DNA of 64,000 bases from Eudorina sp. 2006-703-Eu-15 (taxonomy: Eukaryota; Chlorophyta; Chlorophyceae; Chlamydomonadales; Volvocaceae), in the NCBI GenBank assembly GCA_003117195.1, contig BDSI01000018.1, positions 31,509 to 95,508 of the forward strand. Direction: 5' to 3'. This document shows, piece after piece, positions 27,153-37,393 of the stretch. The notes below the pieces were generated by a model. The model saw only the letters and a program-made list of their open reading frames with translations. It was not told where the DNA came from and ran no database searches. Both the position numbers and the translations under genes were made by a program. The first letter of the stretch is position 1; every line of letters begins with the position of its first letter.

Positions 27153-30100
27153 TCACTTCAGCGGCCGCATGCCAGCAGGCGAGTACTGTTTGGGCACCAG
27201 CGCGTCCCGGAAGACGTAAAGCTGGTATGACGACGGCGCGTGGGTGTGGTGGCCGTACCTGCGCATGCGGCAAAAAGGCAACGTGAGATTCAGTACGTAG
27301 ACCCACAGACACCATTACCAGTTGCAAGACGGCTCAAGCCCTGAAACGTCCACCATCCCTGTCGCCCAACATCGCGGCCTGCTATTCCCGCTCCGATTGC
27401 GGTTGGTTTGTGCGTGCTCTGACTCGGCATACGCATTTGTGAAACACAGCAGTCCCGCCGCATCAACCCAGCAACTGACCAGTGGACCGAGTCCACGTCG
27501 TCGCCCTCCTTGAACACGCGCAGCTCGCCGCCGTGCGCATCCTCCAGTAGCGCCTGGTACTTCTCCAACTCCTTCAGCTCATCGGCGCTGTAAGACTCCG
27601 GCGAGCTCTTCGCGGCGTACAGCAAGGCCTCTGCAGCGGTTGTCGACGGATGGTATTTAGGCATTAGTGAGGTCATCAGGGAGGCCATACATCCACACAG
27701 GAACCAAACCTTGATGCCCTGAATATGGCTATTCGACCAGGGGGGGGGTAGGGAAGTTATTTCCTGAACACATCCTATGAAGTTGTTTTTGGACCCCCCA
27801 AACCGACCGACCGACCCTGCCGTACGGTTCCGGAGCAGAAGTCTGCCGTACATCCTCAAATCTTCACCAAATCGAACCGGAAAAACGCCTGTTGGCTCCT
27901 ATATGCATTTTCTATTTATTCCAATTAATATAGGAGCGAACGCACGCATCGCAACTTGTCGTCAGTGGCGCCACACACCCTCGGCCCATCCCCATCCGGA
28001 GGCGGGCAATAAACGCACGTTCTCGCAGGTTTTCCGCACCGCATTAAATACTTCATCGGCGTGGCCATGGCGTGACCGTTGCGCAGTGCACAGAGGCCAA
28101 GTTAAGTGTCTGTACGTCAGGACGCATGCCCTTAACCCCAACCCTACAAAAGCAAAGTCTTGGCCCGACCAGGGCCTGAATCTCGTTCATTGGGAATGCG
28201 TTCAGAGTACCGTTGAAGCAAAACGCCTTGATGTCCGGGCAGGCGGGGCCTGGGAACCTTGCCTCTCCGAAGTCAGCGTGCGCTTCTACACGCCGTGAAC
28301 CCTGGCCCGGCCCCCACGGCTCCCACGCCCGCCGCGGACCCTGCCTCGGCTACCCCTGCCACGCCTTCCCCTGGCTTGACCATGCGGCTCATCTGCCCCA
28401 GAATCGGGCGGTGCAGCTGGCCCAGCGGCCGGCTCGTTGGCGGGCTCAGCACCCGGCTCGGTGGCATTGGCACCTTCCCCGGCATCCTGGCCAGCACTGC
28501 CGTCACCCCCAATCAGCTTTGCCCAAAACTTTGAAGCGGCCCCCCCAGAACATTGGCCCCGCGTTTGAGCTCGGCTATCCGGCGAAAATGCGTTTCGCCT
28601 GGACGCGGTCCTGCTGTAGCGACCTTTTCTGCTTGCAATCTATGCTGTTGAAGTGCGCGGCCCACTTGTGAGAAGGGGTGTTCGCAGGAAGACACTTGCC
28701 GCAGCCCTCCCGACATGGAACTAGTTGAGTAGTCTTTGCGGCACTTCCAGATGCATCATTTTTGTCTTCTATATTGTCACGATCTCGTTTGCGCAGCTGG
28801 GGCTCGTCAGCATTCATCTTTGCGGGGATGGGCTATCGCCATAGGGATGCCTCAGGTAAGGTGACCGACGCATTAAGTCTATGACTTGTCTGAATAGCGC
28901 AAATGAAAGAGCTCAATGAGAGGAATCGTTTCATCTAATTTTCAGCTCAAAACTCGCAACATGGAAGAAGTTTCAGAAGGGTCCTCCGAAACCTCCCAGA
29001 CCCCCGACCCCGACCGACCGACCGCTGCCGTACGCCAAACTTTGGAGAAGCCGTACGTATTATTCCCTGAGCCAATCCAAGTAATTTTTTAATATTATTA
29101 AAGGCCTTAATTAGTACAAAGTAAGTCAGGATATGCTCAGTTATTCTGCTTTCTACCCCCCCCCCTGATTCGACGAGATTATTCATGATGAGGCGGCGCC
29201 CACTCATGCCAAAGCAGCCACGCATTTCCCCTGCTGAAACGCTATCACATCAACGCTGAACAATGCGCACACATCCTGTGGTGGCCGAACTCCTGTGCCC
29301 AAACACTATGTAATGTTCAGTCGACCACGGGACCTGGTTGACAAGTGGTGCATGGATCGAGGAGTGGACGAGCTCCTTACGTTCAAGGACATGCGTGCTC
29401 TATTGCATAGCGCACACCACAATTTGCAATTGCCTGCTGAAGGTTGCGCGATAGTAGGCCACCTGCCCGCCCACTTGCCGACAGCATGGCACAGCAGTCC
29501 TGTCTGTCCAAGCCTTAGCCCTCACTCACCCGTAGCCTCCGGCCAGAACTGGAAGGAGTGGAACGCCCGCAGTGCCTTCAGCACAACTTCCTTGCGCTCC
29601 TCCGGCGCCAGCGCGGTCAGCGACACCTCGTTGAAGCCCCTGCAAAGGTGTCAGTCAGAACCGAGTCAGCTGGCTCCTGGTTCCGTGCTCCGGCTCCATT
29701 ATTCCATGCACCCCAAAAGACGCTCATTACACACGCCCAACGTCGCAACGTGCAGAGTATGCAGGTGATCTCCAGACCTGGAAGGGACCGTCACGAAAGA
29801 GGGCCGCCTCCAAGCAGATGCACGCACACTCCACGGTAACGCGCGCACAGACACACACAAACACACCCCAGTTTTTCACACATCCCAGGTCCACTCCCGT
29901 GACCAGGACAGTGCGCTTAGCCTGTTGGTGAAACCTGAAGGAACGCCTGATGGTGCTGTACTGCCGCCATCGGACAAAGGTGCCCTATGGTTTTGGTGGT
30001 ACATCACCAACGCAGTCCATCCTTTTGTGCCCACCTCGCCAGGGCGATGAAGAGGTCCCCGCGCTCGTGCTCAAACTTGGAAAAGGCAGCAAAAGCATTC

Positions 30101-31189
30101 GCCAGGTCCACAGGCGACGACTTAATGGGCGCCAAGTAGTGGTTGCAGTACGTGATGCAGTCCGCAATATCGTCATACACCGCCAAGTCGTAGTGCTGGA
30201 AGTCCAGGAACGCCCCGAGCACCTTGAGCAGCTGCTCTGTCTCGTACTTCGTAAAGTTGGCCGAGATGTTCGCGGCGATACCCGTGAACAGGTCCTTGTC
30301 GTAGTAATTCACCCTACAATGTCAGGGGAAACCCCTGAATCCAACCTGTCGCGTGAACTGCCTGTTATTCAAATCTCTAGCACATCGCGCTCACCTGCTC
30401 AGCCAGTTCACTGGCAGACGGTGAGAAGTTAAGAAACCCTTGCCGGGGGGAGGGGGCTTACAGGGCGACAACCTCCTTTCGCGTAATATGCAATTCCCAT
30501 AATGATCATGCACATCCCCCTGGGACACCTGAAGCCGGCCGTCTGAACGGCTGCCTAGGAGCGATGCTTACTTGTGGAACGCCACGACCAGATCCGTGAC
30601 CTGTTGAGGCTCAAAGCCTGCTACTTTCGTCCTCGCAGCTTCTGCAAACTTCTTGTAGCCGGCAGGGTTGCTGTAGCCCCCGATGCTCAGCCAATAAGCC
30701 CAGAACGGAATGTCCACCTCGTCAACCTTGGCCAGCGACTCGCTCACGATAGCCTAATATCAGGACATGCAAATCGTTGGTCAGGATGTGGGCTGAGGTC
30801 CCGACCGGACTGAATATTTTACCGCCGCGCACCTTGTCCGCGAACGACGAAACCAGGTCCTTCACATAGCTTGAAGTAGCAGCACCTGCCACTGCCTTGC
30901 CGGTCAGGTTGAGCGCTGTGCTGATCACCTTACGAGGCAACGAGACCACGCCCGGCATGATGGGGCTCAGCGGTGTGGTCGGCGAATCATGGCCAGCAGG
31001 AGCACCAAACTGACGAGTAAATACAGTTTGTGCAGCAGCGCAGGTCTGCTGGAGGCCTGCAAAACACGCAGTCCGGCGATGATGAAGCGTGCTCTGCCCA
31101 CGAGCCTGAAAATCGCTGCCAGTCCATCCATTCCAAATACTACCTGCGCGCTCTGCCTGAAGCACCACCTGAGCACCCTTCCGAAGCAT
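27153..31189 (-). CDS. Predicted mitochondrial helical-repeat protein (possibly an ASA-type ATP synthase subunit)
   Basis: Seven exons join in phase: 31189-31144, 31056-30833, 30753-30572, 30313-30035, 29639-29530, 27630-27480 and 27258-27153, giving 365 residues. The first 40 residues look like a mitochondrial presequence: basic, Ala/Gln-rich, no acids before AER (MLRKGAQVVLQAERAG, later VFTRQFGAPAG). The rest is paired helices (DIPFWAYWLSIGGYSNPAGY; TKYETEQLLKVLGAFLDFQ; ALAPEERKEVVLKALRAFHS) reminiscent of alpha-solenoids. A distinctive C-terminus ends PKQYSPAGMRPLK. Chlorophycean algae have unique mitochondrial ATP synthase peripheral-stalk subunits (ASA1-10), some of them helical-repeat proteins of this size. 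An ASA2-like identity is a guess from fold and targeting, not a recognised match. The intron between 29530 and 27630 carries a DNA transposon. Confidence 0.75.
27738..29167. mobile_element. hAT-like DNA transposon, probably non-autonomous, within an intron
   Basis: The element starts CAGGGGGGGGGTAG and ends with the near-perfect reverse complement (CTACC, a C run, CTG). It is flanked by the 7-bp direct repeat ATTCGAC (27731-27737 and 29168-29174). TIRs starting CAGGG and a target duplication near 8 bp are hAT features, although only 7 bp match here. Subterminal direct repeats with GACCGACCGACC and GCCGTACG lie near 27800 and 29010. Inside are remnants of a protein on the minus strand but no complete transposase at only 1,430 bp. 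It sits in sense-neutral position in an intron of the 27153-31189 gene. Confidence 0.75.
28296..28817 (-). pseudogene. Broken transposon ORF: zinc-knuckle head and RG-rich tail
   Basis: The 5' part (28817-28575) begins MNADEPQLRKRDRDN and carries a zinc-finger-like Cys/His cluster (PCREGCGKC, then HKWAAHFNSIDC). It stops in frame after RIFAG. One base out of frame the sequence continues past FWAKLIGGDG into an acidic Ala/Pro/Glu stretch and an RG-rich tail (GRRGRGSRGRVRGGRGSRGG) ending near 28296. A frameshift or a missing internal segment separates the halves. The parts resemble the ends of a DNA-binding transposase gene with the catalytic centre lost. Confidence 0.5.
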
Positions 31190-32208
31190 GGCTGCCTGGG
31201 TTGGTTCCGCCTTGTCCCGGAACAACTACGTAAGGGCCTAGCCGCTGGCCCGACGTGCGAACGTCTCAAAGTATCCAACAAATTAACCACGTTTCAGAAT
31301 GCTGGTAATGTCCCTGAGTAAAGGCCTCCGGAGCCGTACGGACGCTAGTAACTGTTCTATTTGTTTCAGATGGCCAGCTGGCTAAACATCAATTCACAGA
31401 GCGTTGAGGGATATTTCAACTTTATTTGGATGTCGTAGCTTGTATGAATATCGGAGCGAGACTAACATTGCATTTGCACCGTCTTACACCTCTTGTCACA
31501 TGCCGAAATTCTTACATGAGGTTCAATGTGGTGAGCAATGTGGCTCTGGGGGATGCGCGGGACGTTGCATCCAGCGCGGTACCACAGAGGACGTGCGTGT
31601 CCGAAATTGGGAAAGTCTGTTACATAGATCGTATCTGGCTTCAGACTTGAAGGCACACAAGCAAGGGTAGAGCCATCAGGCCATGCGGGCCCTTGCTGGC
31701 AGGTGCTGGCCAACCTGGGACGGGGCGGACCTAGCGCAGCAGTACTGTGCAGTACAGGCATCCGGAGCAGCATAGGGCGGCACCCGAAGCCAAAGCCCAG
31801 CAGCACGGCCACACAGGGGGAGTGCATTCAGGCCCTCCAAAACAAAACGGTCAGGCCCCACATTCCATTGACAGAGCAATACGTGGCCGCATTGGCAAGA
31901 AGTCTCGTCGGGCAACTGATTCCCCAAACCAGTAGGACAAGCCCCCAGAGCTACGCGGCCTGCCGCAGGTCGACCTTTGAGTTACCGCTCGGAAAGTCCC
32001 AAAGACGAGACCGAACATCTGCTGTCGGAGTGGATTCCCACACCAACACTGGTACACCGCGTCACGGGATGGGCGCCCAGGATCAACTGGACTGCCGCAT
32101 CCACGGCACGGTGACCGGATTCCATGGCACTGATCGCTGCCGGACCACGGTATTAGCACAGCCTGTATCCGTCGGCACACCCCCGGGTAACGCCAGCGCT
32201 GGCCTCGG
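31190..32208. other. 5' flank of the mitochondrial-protein gene and unassigned DNA
   Basis: It contains the promoter side of the gene starting at 31189. Open frames exist, for example 31703-32212, but none shows a recognisable domain or splice context. The part after about 31.7 kb may be the 5' region of the LINE that follows. Confidence 0.35.
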
Positions 32209-33755
32209 TTGAAAAACATGTTTACTGACGGCAACAAACGCTGGACCTGCGGCGATGGCCACCTGGCCAAGTTTCAATGCAACAGAGGATATTGTAGCAC
32301 GTGTGCTGCGCTGAAGTGGTGGGAGCGAGAAAACATGGACGTTGTGTGCATCCAAGAAACGCACACAACAATTAAACAAGTGGACACACTCAATATAGCC
32401 TTAGACCGACAACACCGCATCGGGGGCGGATGGTGCCAGTACTCGTTCACGTGGAGAGGGCACCAGATCCATCTGGCAAACGTGTACCTGCCCACATCGG
32501 CCAGTGCACCCAAGGCAGAGCGAACATCCTTTGTTACTCAGCTCATCGCTCCGATTAGTCAGGTAGGGTAGCACGGAGGAGGATCCGGTGATGGTGGTAG
32601 CTAGGGGACTTCAACTTTGTCACGGACCCCGGAAAGGTCAGCTCCGCGGGAGCTAATGGGAGGGTGGCGGACAGGACGGTGGCGCGAGTATTTGCCGAAA
32701 CGTGCGCGAACCTCACGGATAGCTACCGCGCAGTACATCCGCAAGGGCGGGAATACCGGTACTCACACATGTATAACGCCCCAGCCCCAGGAGGGTCCCG
32801 GTTGGACAGGATCTATATACGCCTCGAGCACGATTGTCGGACCACCGGATGATTACAGTGACCTTGCTCCCGAAGACCGGCCTCGCACGGGGCCCCGGGT
32901 TAGGTGTGACTTCATGAGAGTGTTTTGACGAATGGCTCGCTAGGGAACTTGAGGGCACCCCTGCCAGGGCAGATGCATGATGGCTGACGTGGTGGGGGCC
33001 CGTTCAAGACCCGTATGGTCGAGAAGATTAGGGAACTCAGCCACGCGGCCAGACATGCGCGTGTACGACCGGGGGCTCGGAGCCGGACTGCCATCGAGCG
33101 AGCGGAGCAAGTGGAATCGAGGGCCGCAGACGCACCTGACGACCCCGCGTCGATTCAGGAAATGGTTGTAGCGCATACTGAGGTGCGGGCCGCGCATAGA
33201 GAGGAAGGGGACGACATCCGGCGCCGGATACGGGTGCAGTTGCTGCGGGAAGGGGAGCGGCCGAACCGAGCCCTGACGGCCATGGTCAAGCCACCCCAGA
33301 TGCAGAACATGGTAGCTGAGCTTAGGGACAAGCAGGGGAACTTGGTTACAATAGCGAAGAAACTGCCGCAGGTAGTCGCGGACTACTGGGGGACGATTTG
33401 CCAGTCCCCGGCGAATGTGACAGCGGAGGATAGGGAGCAAGTGCTGCCGTAACTTGCGGATACCAGAGGGCAAACATCGACTCGATGGAGGTGTCCGCGA
33501 CTGAGGCAGGAAGCGTCTTGAAAGCGTTACCTATCGGAAAATCGCCGGGTGGGACGGTATCCCGGGCGAGCTGTACAAGGGATATTTGCAGACATGTTGG
33601 CGAATCTCCTCACGGCAATCGGAACCCTCGGGCGAACGCCGGACGGGTTCCTGGACGGGATCATTACCATTCTGTATAAGAATCGGAGACATCGGTACAT
33701 GCCAGGTAGCTACCAACCGATTACGCTGCTGTGCACGAACTATCAGGAGTGACCG
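32209..33755 (+). mobile_element. Degenerate, truncated L1-type LINE (endonuclease and start of RT)
   Basis: Pieces of a non-LTR ORF2 follow each other in different frames. At 32209-32571 lies an APE-type endonuclease with DVVCIQETHTT and the LANVYLPT strand. At 32640-32852 its 3' part follows, with SRLDRIYI. At 33015-33452 is the linker (DYWGTICQSPANVTAEDREQ). At 33485-33752 is the start of the reverse transcriptase: PIGKSPG then, one base out of frame, WDGIPGELYK, and later ILYKNRR...MPGSYQPITLLCTNYQ. Several frameshifts and stops break it, and the sequence ends inside RT with no polymerase active site (no YxDD). It is a dead copy. Upstream limit is uncertain. Confidence 0.85.
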
Positions 33756-36700
33756 GGTGATCGGAGAGATACACAGCCAAGTGCACTGCCTGTCAACCTC
33801 GCCGGCGGCTGGCGCTTAGGTCGATCAACCTTTTGGCTACAAATTGTTGCCAGCGCACTCGCGGCTTTCGCTCTGACGTTTCCGGCGCCGTGCAAATACG
33901 GCAGGAAGTTACGCTGCAGAGGCACGTTTCCACACAGCTCGGCGTTCCTCGCAATACCTGGTCAACATGTACTAGTCTCATCAGGATGTCTTTGACGGCG
34001 CATCCGTGAAGCTGCCTGTACCAATGGTAGTGCTTTTCCGTTAACCGCCTGTGTACGGAAACTGCTCCAAATGAGGGAATGTCTGTAAGTGTACACGTCC
34101 ATAACCAGGCAAGCATTTGAACACCTTGCATGTGCACTTATACCTTTAGTGTCTACCCTGTGCACGTGCATACGAGTATCATTGCGGTGCAGGGGTACGG
34201 CATCTCGCGAATGCCTCCCCAAAGCCTCAAAGCCATTCTTCCAAACAGAACATGTTACTCTTCTACAAAAACATGTGGATCACGCGATTCAAGACAGCGG
34301 CGGTCGATTGCACTGAGCGCGCGCTTGCGAATTCGCGCCCACGCTGGAATCCCGCGGGGAACGCTTACCGCCAAAACATCACCACGCACTAATGCGTCGA
34401 CTCGCCGCCCCGTGACCATCGCTATGTACAATAATACTTGGCAGTAAAACAAATCGATTCTCCTTTATCCGGACCTACTCCAAAAAATTACGCGTGCGAT
34501 TCAAAAAAACCCAAAACAACCAGGATGGAATGAGTTAACAAAGTAAACGCAACAGACAGGTAGCGAAGGTTTGCAACATGCTCGGGCGCCCCCACCCCGC
34601 CAGTCACACAAGGGCAAAAGCGCAGAACCAAAACGTGCCGACCCAGCCCTGTCAATCGAGGCACGACAACCCTTGAAACGCTTGCTGAAGCGAACATGAA
34701 CACCACACAAGCACTCAGAGGAGGACACGCAATCCACACACACACTGAAAAGAATTCGATACAGGAACCGGACCACACTGACCAACTGGATGCTCGATCC
34801 GCTGCATTCCGCGACAGTTGTCGAAGCTGGTTGCGCGCACGTTACGCACAGCCAACTTTCATCAGACGCGGGCGCCCATCCGGGGGGTGCCAACCGCGGG
34901 ATACTAGGCTGTAACAACATCGCGCGGTCAGCAGCTCTGCACTTGCGCGGCACCGCGCCAGGAGGTGACGGCGGCCTTGCATAGCGGCCGATACCAGCGT
35001 GTCCGCACTGCTCTTTCACATCACATTAACAGCACTGTCGGATCTCCACTCCTCGTTCTCGGTGCGGGGACAGCCCCACTCCAACTGGCCTGGCGCTCAA
35101 CGAAACCCGCACGGTGGACATGCACGTGACCCACCGAAGGCTGGGCTCAGCAGATACAGCAGCGGGACGCACGTGCGACAGCTGCGCAATGACACGGAAC
35201 AGGGGCAACAAAGCCAATCCACTTGTGTGCATGTGCACTCCTGCAGCGGGCAAGCGGAAAACAGCTGTACGGCGTGGCCCCCTGCTGCGCGCCGAGGGGC
35301 CGGCGACGGCACGACGGGGAACCGGCGATGAATGCAAGTCGCCGCATGCGAAATACCCCGTCCTGCACATACCGGAAAACAATAACAGTGGGTTGGAAAC
35401 AATGTCAAGTGCAGTCCCACACGATCTGACCGGCGACAATAACCACACAACAGCCGAGGCTGCGGCGCGTGCCTACCAGCAGCACGCTGTACCTGCCACT
35501 GCCAAGCGCTCAGCTGCGGCCCCCATGCAAGCTTCGTACCCTGTGCCCCTTCTATTCAGGAACCAGCTGGAAATTGCCATCGCTTCTTCTGGCTCGCCAA
35601 GACCTACACGCGCATGACCGCTTCAAAAAACGTAGTGAACGACTTCGTCGCAACACCCAAAAAGGGAAGGACGTAATCAGGGGGGACCGCACGCACGCAA
35701 AAGGCGTCCCCACAATTCCAACGCGCTACGCCGACGACTAACAGCCCCCGCCTGCACTATCCTACGGTACTGCACAAATGGAGACCGCACACTCGCGCAC
35801 CAGATCGCAGGGATGAGCGCGCCCAGCGCCCCCCGACACCATATTCCCGCAGAACAGCACACGGAGGCCAGTCGGCAGCCGGGAAAGCGCAGCAGGAGCA
35901 GCAGCATCGCCCGGGCGTGGGCATTGTGTGAGTTCGGGACGGCTCCAAGCCTTGCCCGCACCTCGCGGCGCCCGCCGCTCTCCGCGACACTTGGTATTGC
36001 CCCGAACACCCAAGATCTGCGTAACGGCTCCTCCGTTTCGAAGCCACCGACAGCCTGCCACAACATTTGCGCCAAAGGACACGCGCGACCGCGACGCTCG
36101 ACCGATACACCACCAGCATGAAGGTCTTGGCGGCTCACCGCGTCGCAGAACTCCCGCCATAACTGGCGAGCCGCAGTGCGCACAGACGGCAGCCGCCCTG
36201 TACAGCTCAACAATTTGTGAGGTATCGCACTCGCAAGCAATATGGACTCTCCTAACAAATCAACTGCAAACCGCGAAAAAAACGCCACCCGCTACCCATT
36301 GAAATAGCAAACTCGCCTGCCGCAACGCACACAGCTCATGCACGCAGCGCGGGCAGGATAAAAGATGCAGGGTCGCGGCGTTGCGACTCAGCGGTGGCCC
36401 AAAGCAGCCTTCCCGCGTGGGCGCGCCCAATGCATTCCCTCGCGCCGCGACATGCGGTCGGTAGGTCAATGTGCGCAGCCAACTCCGCACCTGCACCCCG
36501 CCCAAACTCAAGCCGCGTGCACATCCGCACACTGGCATGCACACCCACCACCACACCACCAATCGTTCAAAACTCGCTGCGCTGATCATCAACCACAAGC
36601 GTTCAATCGAGCACGAACTACCACCATCACACCACACCACCGCAACACTACCGCCCCACGCAAGACCGGGCGCCCGGCACTGGCACCACCAAAGACTGAC

Positions 36701-37393
36701 CGCGCCCTGAACGCGTGCATAGCGGGGGCATGGCCGCGCGTTCTAGCACTCAAAAAGAGTCGGAACGACAGCCGCCGCCGCCAGCTGAGCGGCCGGCCAC
36801 ACGCCTGGGGGGCGTAAAGGGGTATTGTACAAGGCGCGCAGCGCCTGACGGAACAAAAAGGGCCACAGAGACGCCTGAAACTGCAGCCCGTCCGTAACAT
36901 AACAAGCAAGATGGCAAAGACGCCCTCTCTCAACTCTACCGACCGCCAGTGGTATGTGAACATACGCCCTTCCACAAACTGCCTGCTAGGCGCCTCTCCA
37001 CAACCACAAAAAATTCATAGACCATGCGCCTACCCGGTAGACCAGGCAAGACGCGAACGGTCGCACTCAAGAAAGGTCCTCTAAGGCTCGGACTAGAAGT
37101 GGCCATGCATCAGGTTGAAACAGAATGGACCTGGTGATCAGTGCAGCCAAGACTCGGTCACCAACAGGTAACAGCGCACCTGTGGCGAGTAGCGATGACC
37201 GCCCAGGGCCAAAGAACTGACGCGCGCAGAGCCCGACTTGCCGGAACACCAGGATGTAGCCGACGAACCGTCACCAATCGAGATTTTGAGGAATCCTCCG
37301 CTCCTGCTTCAAAACAGCCAGCACCCTGTCATCTCAACTACTCCCTTTAAACTAAAACAAGGCGCCGTAAATTCCGTCGCTCTCCGCGACCCC
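33756..37393. other. Long stretch without a recognised gene
   Basis: Open frames here are short and have no domain likeness or paired splice sites. The right part is expected to hold the 3' UTR of the Mei2-like gene that ends at 37394. The region is GC-rich with many CA/CAC-rich segments on the plus strand. No RNA gene or repeat array was recognised. Confidence 0.45.

Noticed and set aside
34488..36975. Many 100-200-codon frames in the 34-37 kb region
   Set aside because: They overlap in all frames in GC-rich DNA and have no domain likeness; treated as chance.
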